Shown here: positions 27,536-36,952 of the stretch, piece after piece
Layout of the letters: every line of letters starts with the position of its first letter
Position numbering within the stretch: the first letter of the stretch is position 1
Assembly (NCBI RefSeq): GCF_024138145.1
Contig: NZ_CP099997.1
Coordinates: 186,001-250,000, forward strand
From: Natronosalvus halobius
Lineage (GTDB): Archaea; Halobacteriota; Halobacteria; Halobacteriales; Natrialbaceae
DNA length: 64,000 nt
Direction of reading: 5' to 3'
Notes under the pieces: model-generated
Databases searched by the model: none
Seen by the model: only the letters and a program-made list of their open reading frames with translations
What the model was told of the DNA's origin: nothing
Program-made: the position numbers and the translations under genes

Positions 27536-29840
27536 CGAGGAACTCGCCAAGGACCTTGGCCTGATTCCCGCGATGACCATCGGCATCGGGACGATGATAG
27601 GGGCAGGCATCTTCGTCCTCCCCGGTGAGGCCGCCCAGGGAACTGGCCCGATCGTCGTGATCTCGTTCCTCGTCGGTGGGCTCATCGCCATGGTCAATGC
27701 CCTGTCGGTCTCCGAACTCGGAACGGCGATGCCGAAAGCCGGTGGTGCCTACTACTACGTCAACCGTGCGCTCGGTCCCCTGTTCGGCTCGATATCTGGA
27801 CTGGGCGACTGGCTCGGCCTCGCCTTCGCTTCGGCCTTCTACACCATCGGATTCGGCCGTTACCTGGGCGAACTCGTCGAGTTACCCTCGATCCTGTTTC
27901 TCAGTAACGTCCAGGTCGGGGCGATCGTCGCCGGCGCGGTCTTCGTCGGTGTCAACTACATCGGCGCGAAGGAAACCGGCGGCATCCAGACGATCATCGT
28001 CACTATCTTGCTCGCGATTCTGGGCGTTTTCGCAATCGCGGGCTGGTTCGCCTTCGACTGGGCGACGGTGTCGGGAAGCGGCGGCTACACACCGTTCGGA
28101 ACCGCTGAACTCCTGCCGGCGACCGGTCTCGTCTTCGTCTCCTTCCTGGGTTACGCCAAGATCGCCACCGTCGGCGAGGAGATGAAGAACCCGGGACGGA
28201 ATCTTCCCATCGCCATCGTCGGTAGCGTCGCCATCGTCACGGTACTGTACGGCATCCTGGTAACGATCATGCTCGGCGTCGTTCCGTGGCCGGACCTCGA
28301 CCTCGAAGCACCGGTAGCCCAGGCGACCGAAGTGGCGTTCCCCGGAAACTACGCGGGTGCGGCCGCGGTGATCATGGCCCTCGGTGCGCTGCTGGCGACG
28401 GCCTCCTCGGCAAATGCCTCGATCCTGGCGTCGGCCCGGATCAACTTCGCGATGGGCCGGGACAAGATCGTCAACGACTGGCTCAACGAAATCCATCCGC
28501 GATTCGCGACACCCTACCGATCAATTATCGTTACCGGCGGGCTGATCCTCGTCTTCGTCATCTTCATGGGCGGTGACGTCAAGGTGCTCGCGGAAGCGGC
28601 GAGCGTCCTCCACCTGATCGTCTACGCCCTGATGAACGCCGCGCTAATCGTCTTCCGCGAAACTGAGCATCCCGACTACGATCCTGACTTCACGGTTCCG
28701 CTGTATCCAATCGTGCCGATTCTCGGGTTCGTCCTGTCGCTGGGACTCATCTACTTCATGGACACCACCTCCCAGATCCTGGCGGTGGTGTTCATCGTCG
28801 GGGCTGTCCTCTGGTACGTTCTCTACGCACGCTACCGCACGCCGATCCAGGGCGTCCTCGGCGAGTACGTTCGCGACCGGCCCGAGGAAATGCCCGACAT
28901 CGCGGTTTCGGCTGCCGAAGCCGCCTCGCCCGACGCGACCGCTCCCTACAACGTGATGGTCCCCGTCTCGAACCCCCGGACCGAAGACGAACTGGTCGCC
29001 CTCGGCTGTACGATGGCCAACCAGAAGGGTGGCGTCGTTCACGCCGTCCACGTCGTGCAGGTTCCCGATCAGACCTCTCTCGACTATGTCGCCGATCAGA
29101 TCGATCAAATCGACGGCGAATCGGATCAGCTCTTCGAGAACGCCCGTGCGGTCGCCGCCGAGTACGATGTCGACATCGAAACGCACACCGTCGTCTCCCA
29201 CCGGTCGCTCGAGGAGGTCGTCGACTCCGCCGAACGACTGAACGCCGACACCGTCGTGATGGGATGGAGCCCGAGCAGGCCCTGGACCAGCGGGCGAACG
29301 GGCGGCGCGCTCGATGAACTCACGACGAACCTCCCCTGTGACTTCCTGGTGTTCAAAGACCGCGGATTCGACCCCTCGCGCGTGCTCGTGCCGACGGCTG
29401 GCGGTCCCGACTCGGACCTCAGCGCCGAGGCAGCCAAGGCCCTTCGGGACGTCCACGGCGCTGACGTATCGATTTTGCACGTCGTCGACGAGGACACCGA
29501 CCGTGCGAAGGGAACGGCGTTCCTCGGCACCTGGGCCGACGAGCACGGGCTCGGCAACGCGACTCTCCTCGTGGAAACGGAGGGCGACGTCGAAGGGGCC
29601 ATCGAGCGCGCCGCAAACGATCACACGATGGTCGTCCTCGGCGCGACCAGGAAGGGGCTACTCTCTCGACTCGTCGGTGGCTCGCTCGTCTTCGACGTCG
29701 TCGACGAAGTCGACTGTTCGGTCCTGCTCGCCGAGCGTCCGGCCAAACGGTCGCTCCGTGAACGGCTCTTCGGCCGTCCAGGAGTCGAAGCGTCCACGGA
29801 AACGAAAGAAGGCGAGCCGAGAACGGATTCCGGTTCCTGA
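27528..29840 (+). CDS. APC-family permease with two UspA domains (paralog)
   Basis: A 770-residue paralog of the permease at 24.6 kb: the same opening ([21 protein letters not shown]), the same 12-helix APC core to about residue 440, and two UspA domains ([40 protein letters not shown] ending GATRKGLLSRLVGGSLV). Start is the ATG at 27528, inside the 3' end of the upstream uspA. The pair clearly arose by tandem duplication; divergence is mostly in the extracellular loops and the first UspA domain, suggesting different substrates or sensors. Confidence 0.93.
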   Translation: MSDEELAKDLGLIPAMTIGIGTMIGAGIFVLPGEAAQGTGPIVVISFLVGGLIAMVNALSVSELGTAMPKAGGAYYYVNRALGPLFGSISGLGDWLGLAFASAFYTIGFGRYLGELVELPSILFLSNVQVGAIVAGAVFVGVNYIGAKETGGIQTIIVTILLAILGVFAIAGWFAFDWATVSGSGGYTPFGTAELLPATGLVFVSFLGYAKIATVGEEMKNPGRNLPIAIVGSVAIVTVLYGILVTIMLGVVPWPDLDLEAPVAQATEVAFPGNYAGAAAVIMALGALLATASSANASILASARINFAMGRDKIVNDWLNEIHPRFATPYRSIIVTGGLILVFVIFMGGDVKVLAEAASVLHLIVYALMNAALIVFRETEHPDYDPDFTVPLYPIVPILGFVLSLGLIYFMDTTSQILAVVFIVGAVLWYVLYARYRTPIQGVLGEYVRDRPEEMPDIAVSAAEAASPDATAPYNVMVPVSNPRTEDELVALGCTMANQKGGVVHAVHVVQVPDQTSLDYVADQIDQIDGESDQLFENARAVAAEYDVDIETHTVVSHRSLEEVVDSAERLNADTVVMGWSPSRPWTSGRTGGALDELTTNLPCDFLVFKDRGFDPSRVLVPTAGGPDSDLSAEAAKALRDVHGADVSILHVVDEDTDRAKGTAFLGTWADEHGLGNATLLVETEGDVEGAIERAANDHTMVVLGATRKGLLSRLVGGSLVFDVVDEVDCSVLLAERPAKRSLRERLFGRPGVEASTETKEGEPRTDSGS

Positions 29841-30164
29841 TCGATTGTCGCAGGTCCGCTCGAGATTCGTTCGCCAATCCGCTCGAGGTCCGCTCGGCGA
29901 CGCGCTCGAGTATCGCGCGCTGAACGGGTCAGTCCACGGTTTGGCAGCCACGGACACGGAACGACGCCTACGGGGCTGCGTTTGGCTGGCCAGGTGAACA
30001 GGTGTCCAGTCTGGCTCGCCTGACCCTATCGACGCCTCCTCTCGGCCCTGCGGAACGGCCGCTTCCCTCGGCGGCACGGCGCCATCGGAAGCTCTCGGTC
30101 CGGTGATCGGAAACCTTCGACCGCAAGCAGTCAGGAAAAAGCCCTCGAACGGAGAACGACGCGT
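29841..30164. other. Gene-free intergenic region
   Basis: About 320 bp after the second permease. No gene, promoter for a neighbour only; CTCGAG-rich repeats of the kind CGCTCGAGNNNCGCTCG occur at 29858-29925. Confidence 0.4.
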
Positions 30165-30413
30165 ATGAGAAACGGAACGGATACCTCCCACTCCTCCGCC
30201 GATAGCGGCCTCGAGTGCGGCCGGACGTACACGCACGCACGGCACGGGCGCGTCGAGGTTACAGGCCTCTGGCAGGGAACCCGGTGGGTCGACGCGGTGG
30301 ACGAACCGAACGAGGGCGAGACGGTCGTCGTCCGCTACTTACCTCCCGACGGGGAGTCCTGGTGGGACGAACGCTCCGCGCTCCTGGACGATTTTCTCGT
30401 GGCTATCGAGTGA
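30165..30413 (+). CDS. Small conserved-looking hypothetical protein
   Basis: An 82-residue acidic protein: LECGRTYTHARHGRVEVTGLW near the start, VVVRYLPPDGESWWDER in the middle and LLDDFLVAIE at the end. Codon use and acidity match neighbouring real genes. I recognise the general pattern from haloarchaeal hypothetical proteins but cannot name a family. It is soluble, probably a small SH3-like beta fold by the pattern of V/W strands (inference). Stands between the permease and a second trkH on the same strand. Confidence 0.7.
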   Translation: MRNGTDTSHSSADSGLECGRTYTHARHGRVEVTGLWQGTRWVDAVDEPNEGETVVVRYLPPDGESWWDERSALLDDFLVAIE

Positions 30414-30454
30414 ACCCGTTGCCTCGACGTCCTGCCCTCGAGGTCATACTCCCT

Positions 30455-30538
30455 ACACTTTGCCCTCAACGCCGTCCTCTCGACGCTTTGCTCTCGACGC
30501 CGTCCTCTCGACACATTGCCCTCGTCGCGGTGTTCTCG
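30455..30538. repeat. Three 28 bp tandem repeats before trkH2
   Basis: Three adjacent 28 bp units (30455, 30483, 30511), each ending in a C/T-rich ...TTCTCG or ...CCTCTCG, lie in the 231 bp between the small hypothetical gene and the second trkH. Copies 1 and 2 are the most alike; a partial unit precedes them. Confidence 0.75.
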
Positions 30539-30644
30539 ACGCCGCCTCTCGATGCCATGGTCGAGTCCCGCTGATATTCACTCCGAACCGGACGACGAAA
30601 CCCAGTATCGTTATCACCATCGCTGACACAGGTCGAGTCGTTCG

Positions 30645-32171
30645 ATGAGGATCCGAGTCGACTGGCGCTCGAGTTGCAGCGTGACGGGGACCGTTCTCTT
30701 CTGGCTCGCTGTCCCACTAGCCGCGCCGCTCGCGCTCGCGGCCCTCGACGGCGACGAGACGATTCCGTTCGTCGTCGCCATCGCTTTCACCGTCGCCATC
30801 GGCACGCTGCTGGAGCGCCTGACCGACGACCGCGACCTCGGTCAACGCGAGGCGTTCCTGATGGTCGCGCTGACGTGGTTCGGGGTCGCGCTGATCGGCG
30901 CGATTCCGTTCTTCCTGCTAGGCCTGGGTGCCGACCCTGCCTCCGCCTTTTCGGGCCGACTCGAGGGGCCGGTCAACGCGATGTTCGAGGGCATGAGCGG
31001 CCTGACCACGACGGGCGCGACGGTGATGAGCGGCTGGGACTTCGACAACTTGCCGCGGTCGATCTTGCTCTGGCGGCAGATCCTCCAGTGGCTTGGCGGC
31101 CTGGGCATCCTGATCGTCGCCATCGGCCTGCTCTCGAACCTGATGGTCGGGGGTGCTCAGCTGATGGAGACCGAGACCCAGACCCAGACGGTCACGAAGT
31201 TGACCCCCGAGATCGAGAGCACGGCACGGCTCATCTGGGGACTCTACGTCGGGCTGACGGTGGCGGCGGCGACGATCTTCTACACGTTTCACCTCCTCGG
31301 GCTGGCTCCGAAAATGGATCTCTTCAACGCGATCTCGCACGCCCTGACGAGCGTCTCGACGGCCGGCTTCTCGCCCGAGCCGGATAGCATCGGGGCGTTC
31401 ACGCCGATCGTCCAGTGGACGATGATCCCGATCATGATCGTCGGCGCGACGAACTTCGTGTTGCTCTACGCGGTCGCCCGCGGGTCGTATGAACGGCCAC
31501 TCGAATCCGAGGAGTTTCGCTTTTACATCGGCGTCATCGCCGTCTTCGGGGCGATCGTCTCGGTACTCGTCGGCCTCGCCGGGGACACCGTGGGCCTCGA
31601 GCCGACGCTCAGACACGGCCTGTTCAACGTCGTCTCGATGGTGACGACGACGGGGTACGCGTCGACGAACTTCGACCTCTGGAACCCTGGCGCGAAGCAC
31701 ATCCTCTTTCTGGGGATGTTCGTCGGCGGCATGGCCGGCAGTACGACCTGTTCGATCAAGTCCCTGCGATGGCTCGTGATCCTGAAGGGATTGGCTCGTA
31801 ACCTCTTTCTCTCCGTCCACCCGCGAGCGGTCAGGCCCGTCCGGCTCGGCGATACCGTCGTCGACGAGGACACGATCAACGACATCTTCGCCTACGTGAT
31901 GCTCGCGATCATCATCTTCTTCCTGTTGACCATCTTCATCGTCGTCGACGCGGCGCGCGGGGAGGTCAGCGTCTCCGAGTTCGAGGCCCTCGGCGCGGCC
32001 GCCTCGATCTTCCTCAACATCGGCCCCGCGTTCGGCCTGGCTGGCCCGTTCGACAACTACGCCGGCTTTCCGCTGCTCACGCGCTTCGTCATGATTTTCA
32101 TGATGTGGATCGGTCGCATCGAGATTATCCCCGTGCTCGTCCTATTGCTCCCGGCCTACTGGCGCTCGTAG
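30645..32171 (+). CDS. trkH: Second TrkH family potassium transporter subunit
   Basis: A 508-residue TrkH with pore loops [30 protein letters not shown] and [10 protein letters not shown], and a C-terminus ([22 protein letters not shown]) matching the first TrkH (..IGRLEIFPVLVLLTAAYWRS). Unlike the first copy it has no adjacent trkA, so it must share the 24 kb TrkA or use another RCK protein. Third pore loop TTTGYAS versus NSTGFAN suggests different ion handling. Monocistronic or followed by mgsA 55 bp later. Confidence 0.96.
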   Translation: MRIRVDWRSSCSVTGTVLFWLAVPLAAPLALAALDGDETIPFVVAIAFTVAIGTLLERLTDDRDLGQREAFLMVALTWFGVALIGAIPFFLLGLGADPASAFSGRLEGPVNAMFEGMSGLTTTGATVMSGWDFDNLPRSILLWRQILQWLGGLGILIVAIGLLSNLMVGGAQLMETETQTQTVTKLTPEIESTARLIWGLYVGLTVAAATIFYTFHLLGLAPKMDLFNAISHALTSVSTAGFSPEPDSIGAFTPIVQWTMIPIMIVGATNFVLLYAVARGSYERPLESEEFRFYIGVIAVFGAIVSVLVGLAGDTVGLEPTLRHGLFNVVSMVTTTGYASTNFDLWNPGAKHILFLGMFVGGMAGSTTCSIKSLRWLVILKGLARNLFLSVHPRAVRPVRLGDTVVDEDTINDIFAYVMLAIIIFFLLTIFIVVDAARGEVSVSEFEALGAAASIFLNIGPAFGLAGPFDNYAGFPLLTRFVMIFMMWIGRIEIIPVLVLLLPAYWRS

Positions 32172-32226
32172 GCCGTCAGGAACCGAGCGGCCGAGGTATC
32201 TTGCCCCTCCAGGACGAATCGGTCAC

Positions 32227-32601
32227 ATGGTTCGACTCGCACTCATCGCTCACGACGAGAAGAAAGACGACCTCATCGCGTTCGTCCGCGAGTACGAGGA
32301 CGTCCTCGCCGACTACGACCTCATCGCAACGGGCACGACTGGCAAACGCCTCCTCCAGGCAACCGACCTCGAGATCGAACGGAAGGAATCGGGACCCCTT
32401 GGCGGGGACCTGATGATCGGCAGTGAGGTCGCCCAGGATCGTCTCGACGGGATCGTCTTCCTGCGCGATCCGCTCACGGCCCAGCCACACGAGCCAGACA
32501 TCTCGGCACTCTTGCGGATCTGTGACGTCCGCGATACCGCCCTGGCGACGAATCTCGCGAGCGCGCGATACCTGCTCGAGGGTATCGACGACGTGTCGTA
32601 A
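32227..32601 (+). CDS. mgsA: Methylglyoxal synthase
   Basis: A 124-residue enzyme converting dihydroxyacetone phosphate to methylglyoxal and phosphate. Conserved motifs: [11 protein letters not shown] (phosphate binding), [15 protein letters not shown] with the catalytic Asp, and [24 protein letters not shown]. Slightly shorter than bacterial MgsA (about 150) but complete. It lies 55 bp after trkH2 on the same strand; in bacteria methylglyoxal and K+ efflux are physiologically linked, so the association is suggestive. An 18 bp copy of its 3' end follows the stop codon. Confidence 0.95.
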   Translation: MVRLALIAHDEKKDDLIAFVREYEDVLADYDLIATGTTGKRLLQATDLEIERKESGPLGGDLMIGSEVAQDRLDGIVFLRDPLTAQPHEPDISALLRICDVRDTALATNLASARYLLEGIDDVS

Positions 32602-32626
32602 TCGAGTGATCGACGACGTATCATAA
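32584..32626. repeat. Duplicated 3' end of mgsA (25 bp period)
   Basis: ATCGACGACGTGTCGTAA (32584-32601, including the stop) is followed after 7 bp by ATCGACGACGTATCATAA (32609-32626). Sixteen of 18 positions agree and the stop codon is duplicated. Confidence 0.85.
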
Positions 32627-33085
32627 GATCTATGACTAATACGACATCTCCTCGATAAACGTATATGTTATCCCGACCACATTGACACGATACCTTTCTG
32701 ACCTCCGAATTCACTATATAGCCGTTTTAGGGCTAATTGAGGTCGAACCCGAGTGTCAGTGATCATGTCCACCGTCCGTGCGGGACTTCCGGCATCGAAG
32801 ACTGTTCGTGGTGTTTTTCAGGAGTACGCGCCGTCAAAGTCGATTTATCTCGGAAAGCGCCACTGACGTCGATTTTGTCCTCTATAGGGAAGTACCAAAT
32901 AGTAGTTAATTATGTAGTTCAGGTATATGCCCAATCTGCAACGAACGCGCCGTATTACGTTAGTAACTGACACACTATTACATAGCTATGCTCGTAATCT
33001 ATACCAATTCATCACGCTCTTAGCGCGAACGTCCGGTCGGTCAGATGCGAACTGCTGGACGGGTGGTCGGCTCTCGAGAACGGAC
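32602..33085. other. AT-richer gene-free region
   Basis: About 480 bp, noticeably richer in A+T than its surroundings (for example around 32630-32720 and 32890-33000). No open frame has haloarchaeal character. It sits between convergent genes, so it needs no promoter; it may be a relic of inserted DNA. Confidence 0.45.
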
Positions 33086-33562
33086 TCACTCGAGAGGTGT
33101 TCCGTCGACGAACAATCGACAGCCTGCGTCTCGTTCACCGGCGTACCCCTCGTAGTACTCCATCAACTGAAAGAGGACGCCCGTGGGATTCGCCGGAGAG
33201 ACGAACGCCTCGCCCCACGTCTCGAACTCGTTGTGATCGATGACCGACACCGCCGCCGCCTCGAGTGCTTCGATCGCGGCCTCGAGGTCGGCCACCTCGA
33301 GGGTGACGTGGTGGAGGCCGGGGCCGTTCGCCTCCAGGTAGTCGGTCAGAAAGGAGTCCGACCCCGGTTGCGGAGCGATGAGTTCGAGCCGAGAGGCGCC
33401 ACCGAGTACGTAGGTCGCCCAGGTGAACGAGCCGTACTTGCTCGGCTCCTCGTGGATTTTCTCACAGCCCAGCGCAAACAGGAGTGGTTCGGCGTCGGTG
33501 ATCGATTCGACGGCGATTCCGGTGTGATCGACGCGCATCGGCGGCAGGTCGTCCCCGTCCAT
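33086..33562 (-). CDS. VOC protein, methylmalonyl-CoA epimerase-like
   Basis: A 158-residue vicinal-oxygen-chelate protein: RVDHTGIAVESITDAEPLLFALGC and LHHVTLEVADLEAAIEALEA are the two half-domains, and RLELIAPQ supplies a metal-ligand Glu, all as in methylmalonyl-CoA epimerase. Start taken at 33562 (MDGDDLPPMRVDH); 33538 is equally possible. A true epimerase would usually have VFL-type ends with Glu near HPK or similar, and here the end is FQLMEYYEG, so the substrate is uncertain. It lies 235 bp from the divergent aldehyde dehydrogenase. Confidence 0.82.
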   Translation of the reverse strand: MDGDDLPPMRVDHTGIAVESITDAEPLLFALGCEKIHEEPSKYGSFTWATYVLGGASRLELIAPQPGSDSFLTDYLEANGPGLHHVTLEVADLEAAIEALEAAAVSVIDHNEFETWGEAFVSPANPTGVLFQLMEYYEGYAGERDAGCRLFVDGTPLE

Positions 33563-33797
33563 ACGTCGCAACGTCTCCCGAGGACGATAATCGTTTGGGA
33601 CGACACTGCCGACGCGCTCCCTACGGCGTCGAGTCCGGATTCCCAGCCGGGCCACCGTCTTCCGGGCGGGACTCACACTCGAGTCGTCTTCGCCGCGCTG
33701 GAAGCCGTGCAACGCAACTGAGACCCCCATCCGAGCACGCCCTGAGGCGTGCCGTTATACCAATCTATAACACGGCGCAGTCCGTCGGTTTTGGTGC

Positions 33798-35243
33798 ATG
33801 AGCTACACGGGTCCAATGGACCTCTACATCGACGGTGAATGGGCCGACGGCGAAGGCGGCGACCGGATCGAGACGGTCGACCCCGCGAACGAGACGACCT
33901 ACGCGACAGTCGCGGCGGCGAGTGAATCAGACGTGGACGCCGCCGTGTCGGCGGCCGACGCCGCGCTCGAACGCGGCAGCGAGTGGGCTTCGCTCGACCC
34001 CGCCGAACGGGCGGCATACTTGCAGGCGTTTGCGGACCAGCTCGAAGACTGGAAGGACGAAATCGCTCTCGTGGAATCTCACGACAACGGCAAGACGCAG
34101 TTCGAGGCGACCCTCGAGGTTGGGATGGTCATCGACACGTTCCGGTACTACGCCGGCTGGGCGGACAAGCTCGCGGGCGACCAGATTCCCGTCCCCGGTG
34201 ACCGCCTCGATTACACCATCCGCGAACCCGTCGGCGTGACGGGCCACATCGTCCCGTGGAACTATCCGTTCCAGTTGGCGGGGCGCAGCCTCGCCCCGGC
34301 ACTTGCGTGTGGAAACACCGCCGTGGTCAAGCCCTCGAGCCAGACGCCCCTCTCCGCGCTGTACTACGCGAAGGCAGCCGAGGAAGTGGGGCTTCCCGAT
34401 GGCGTGCTCAACGTCGTCCCCGGCCGCGGAAGCGTCGCCGGAGCAGCGCTGGCCGAACACGAGGGCGTCGACCACGTGGCCTTCACTGGCAGCACGGAAA
34501 TCGGCAAGCGCGTGATGGGCCAGGCCGCCGACAGCGTCACCGGCGTCACCCTCGAACTCGGCGGAAAGGGCCCCAATATCATCTTCCCCGACGCGGACCT
34601 CGAGGCCGCATCGAAGGGCGTCCACTACGGCATCTTCATGAACGCTGGGCAGATGTGCTGGGCGGGATCCCGACTGGTCGTCCACGAGGACATTCACGAC
34701 GAGGTCGTCGACAACGTCGTCGCCGGCGCCGAGAACACGCCGCTCGGGAACGGCATCGACGACGACGCGCGGATGGGCCCGCTCGTCAGCGAGAGTCACC
34801 GGGACGAGGTCGCCGACTACGTCGAAACCGGCCTCGAGGAGGGCGCGACCGTCGCGACCGGCGGCGAGGTTCCTGACCGGGAGGGCTACTTCCTCGAGCC
34901 GACCGTGTTGACTGACGTGACCAACGACATGACCGTTGCCCGCGAGGAGATCTTCGGACCGGTGCTCTCGGTCATCGAGGTTGAGAGCGAGGAGGAGGCG
35001 CTCGAGGTCGCCAACGACTCGCCCTACGGCCTGCTCGCCGGCGTCTGGACGAACGACCTCTCGCGGGCCCACCGCTTCGCCCGCGACCTCGAGTACGGGA
35101 TGGTGAGCGTCAACGAGTATCCAGTTACCTTCCCGCAGACGCCGTTCGGCGGTGTCAAGGAGAGCGGCGAGGGCCGCGAGCAGGGCGCCGAAGCTATCGG
35201 CGAGTACACACAGGCAAAGAACGTGAACATCAACTTCGAGTAG
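33798..35243 (+). CDS. NAD(P)-dependent aldehyde dehydrogenase
   Basis: A 481-residue ALDH-superfamily enzyme. The cofactor site GSTEIGKRV, the general base Glu in TLELGGKGPN and the nucleophile Cys in NAGQMCWAGSR are all present, as is the C-terminal FGGVKESGEGREQG. By sequence style it resembles betaine- or succinate-semialdehyde enzymes. Its place beside the phenylacetate genes, and the absence of a PaaZ fusion, make it a candidate for oxidising the ring-opened CoA semialdehyde, the job of the PaaZ dehydrogenase domain; that is inference from context. Convergent with paaK. Confidence 0.95.
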   Translation: MSYTGPMDLYIDGEWADGEGGDRIETVDPANETTYATVAAASESDVDAAVSAADAALERGSEWASLDPAERAAYLQAFADQLEDWKDEIALVESHDNGKTQFEATLEVGMVIDTFRYYAGWADKLAGDQIPVPGDRLDYTIREPVGVTGHIVPWNYPFQLAGRSLAPALACGNTAVVKPSSQTPLSALYYAKAAEEVGLPDGVLNVVPGRGSVAGAALAEHEGVDHVAFTGSTEIGKRVMGQAADSVTGVTLELGGKGPNIIFPDADLEAASKGVHYGIFMNAGQMCWAGSRLVVHEDIHDEVVDNVVAGAENTPLGNGIDDDARMGPLVSESHRDEVADYVETGLEEGATVATGGEVPDREGYFLEPTVLTDVTNDMTVAREEIFGPVLSVIEVESEEEALEVANDSPYGLLAGVWTNDLSRAHRFARDLEYGMVSVNEYPVTFPQTPFGGVKESGEGREQGAEAIGEYTQAKNVNINFE

Positions 35244-35347
35244 GTAGCTGACCTCGCACCCCCGACGGCTGCCGACTCGATGGCGGTCTCCGACTTCGTA
35301 TGGGTCGCCAGCTCTCGCAGTCGCCGAGGCGGCGGCCAACACGACGG

Positions 35348-36631
35348 TCAGCGGTGGTCGTACACCCGCTTGACCTTCCCGACCTCGGTCCGCTCGATCG
35401 AGCCGTACTCGACGAGGGCGAGCGTGTCGGGCGTCAACGAGAGCGTGCTCGAGATCGCCTCGAGCAACCGTTCTCGGAGCGCTTCTTCGTCCCCGTCGAA
35501 CCCACGCTCGAGTTCCACCGTCACCTCGAGCCGGTCGAGCGCATCCTCGCGAGAGAGGTCGATCCGGTACTGGGGGGCGACGGCATCGAACTCCAGGATC
35601 ACGGCTTCGAGCTGGCTGGGATAGAGGTTGACGCCGCGGACGATCAGCAGGTCGTCGGCGCGGCCGGTGACGCCGTCCATCCGAATCGTGGTTCGGCCAC
35701 ACTCACAGGGCGCTTCGATCAGGGTGGTCATGTCGCCGGTCCGGTATCGAAGCACGGGCAGGGCCTCCTTCGTGAGCGAGGTGAGCACGAGTTCGCCCTC
35801 CTCGCCAGGCGGCAGGGGTTCGCCGGAGTCGGGGTCGACCACCTCGGGGTAGAAGTGGTCGGTCTGGATGTGCAGGCCGTCCTGGACGTGTGCGCACTCG
35901 ACGGCCACGCCGGGGCCAATCAGTTCCGAGAGGCCGTAGTTCTCGATGCCGGTCACGCCGAGACGCTCCTCGATGGCCTCCCGCATTGGCTCGGTACAGG
36001 GTTCAGCGCCGTAGAGGACGGCAGACAGCGGGAGTTCTCGGGGGTCGATCCCCATCTCCCTGGCCCGTTCGGCGAAGTACAGCGCGTAGGAGGGCGTACA
36101 GCAGAGCGCGTCGCTCTCGAGGTCTGCGGCGAGTTCAACCTGGCGCTGGGTGTTACCGCTGCTCGTCGGAATCACCGTCGCTCCGAGCGACTCCGCCCCG
36201 GCGTGGAAGCCGAGGCCGCCGGTGAAGAGTCCGTAGCCGTAGGCGTTCTGGACCGTATCGCCCGCGTCGAGGCCGGCGGCCCGCATGGCTCGCTCCATCA
36301 CCTCGTTCCAGATTTCGAGGTCGCCCGCGGTGTAGGCGACGATCTTCGGCTTTCCGGTGGTTCCCGAGGAGGCGTGGATGCGGACGATGTCCTCGTTGTC
36401 GACGGCGAACAGGCCGTCGGGGTAGGTGTCCCGAAAGTCGGCTTTCGTCGTAAAGGGGAGTTTGGTGACGTCCTGGAGCGTCTCGATGTCGTCGGCCGTG
36501 ACGCCCGCCGCTGTGAGTCGCTTCTCGTAAAATGGGACGTTCTCTCGAGCACGTTCGACGGTCTCACGGAGCCGCTTCGTCTGCAGATTCCGGCGTTCCT
36601 CGCGCGGGATTCGTTCGTCGGCTGTTGACAT
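35348..36631 (-). CDS. paaK: Phenylacetate-CoA ligase (copy 1)
   Basis: A 427-residue adenylate-forming ligase that activates phenylacetate to phenylacetyl-CoA with ATP. The P-loop ASSGTTGKPKIVAYT, GLFTGGLGFHAGAE, YGLSELIGPGV (motif with catalytic acid) and the C-terminal hinge and Lys (EVGKVKRVYDHR) are clear. It lies 152 bp after the paaABCD and zinc-ribbon genes on the same strand and may be their distal operon member. A second, closely similar copy lies at 41.2-42.5 kb. Confidence 0.96.
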   Translation of the reverse strand: MSTADERIPREERRNLQTKRLRETVERARENVPFYEKRLTAAGVTADDIETLQDVTKLPFTTKADFRDTYPDGLFAVDNEDIVRIHASSGTTGKPKIVAYTAGDLEIWNEVMERAMRAAGLDAGDTVQNAYGYGLFTGGLGFHAGAESLGATVIPTSSGNTQRQVELAADLESDALCCTPSYALYFAERAREMGIDPRELPLSAVLYGAEPCTEPMREAIEERLGVTGIENYGLSELIGPGVAVECAHVQDGLHIQTDHFYPEVVDPDSGEPLPPGEEGELVLTSLTKEALPVLRYRTGDMTTLIEAPCECGRTTIRMDGVTGRADDLLIVRGVNLYPSQLEAVILEFDAVAPQYRIDLSREDALDRLEVTVELERGFDGDEEALRERLLEAISSTLSLTPDTLALVEYGSIERTEVGKVKRVYDHR

Positions 36632-36783
36632 ACTGTCTCGAGGGGACGAAGGGGATGCCTATAGTTCTTGGCGCCCGCAGGTCGCCGCTCGTGGGTGGTT
36701 CGTGCGTCAGTTGACGCTGTGACTTTCTCGTGACCTGCTACTCGGCTACTCGAGTCCTCGTCGCTCACCCGAATCCACGTCTC

Positions 36784-36951
36784 CTACTCGAACTTCTCGA
36801 ACGGCTGCTGGCACTCGTTGCAGTAGTGCATCGAGCGACACAGCGACGGCCCCTTCGGATGCTCGCGAACGGTGTTCGTCGACTCGCAGTACGGACACTC
36901 CGCTCCCGACGCCTCGCCGCTCGTCATCACGGATGGATCGGTCTCGCGCAT
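36784..36951 (-). CDS. 55-residue zinc ribbon: detached C-terminal domain of PaaD
   Basis: This very short gene (MRETDPSVMTSGEASGAE..., 55 residues) has a zinc ribbon CPYC...CNEC with intervening NTVREHPKGPSLCRSMHYC and ends QQPFEKFE. That is the C-terminal domain of bacterial PaaD/PaaJ (typically CPRCGS..TELIS.FGST.CK..YRC..C..PFDYFK). The ATG lies one base after the stop of the MIP18-only paaD, so the usual single polypeptide is split here. It probably still acts with PaaD in maturation of the PaaA diiron site. Missed by length-filtered gene finding. Confidence 0.88.
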   Translation of the reverse strand: MRETDPSVMTSGEASGAECPYCESTNTVREHPKGPSLCRSMHYCNECQQPFEKFE

Positions 36952-36952
36952 A

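Noticed and set aside
30455-30538. CRISPR array
   Set aside because: The 28 bp units abut without spacers, vary in sequence and have no cas genes nearby; this is a plain tandem repeat.
33927-35702. 591-residue minus-strand frame across the aldehyde dehydrogenase
   Set aside because: Antisense shadow with Arg-rich start and no motif; the plus-strand ALDH has all catalytic residues.
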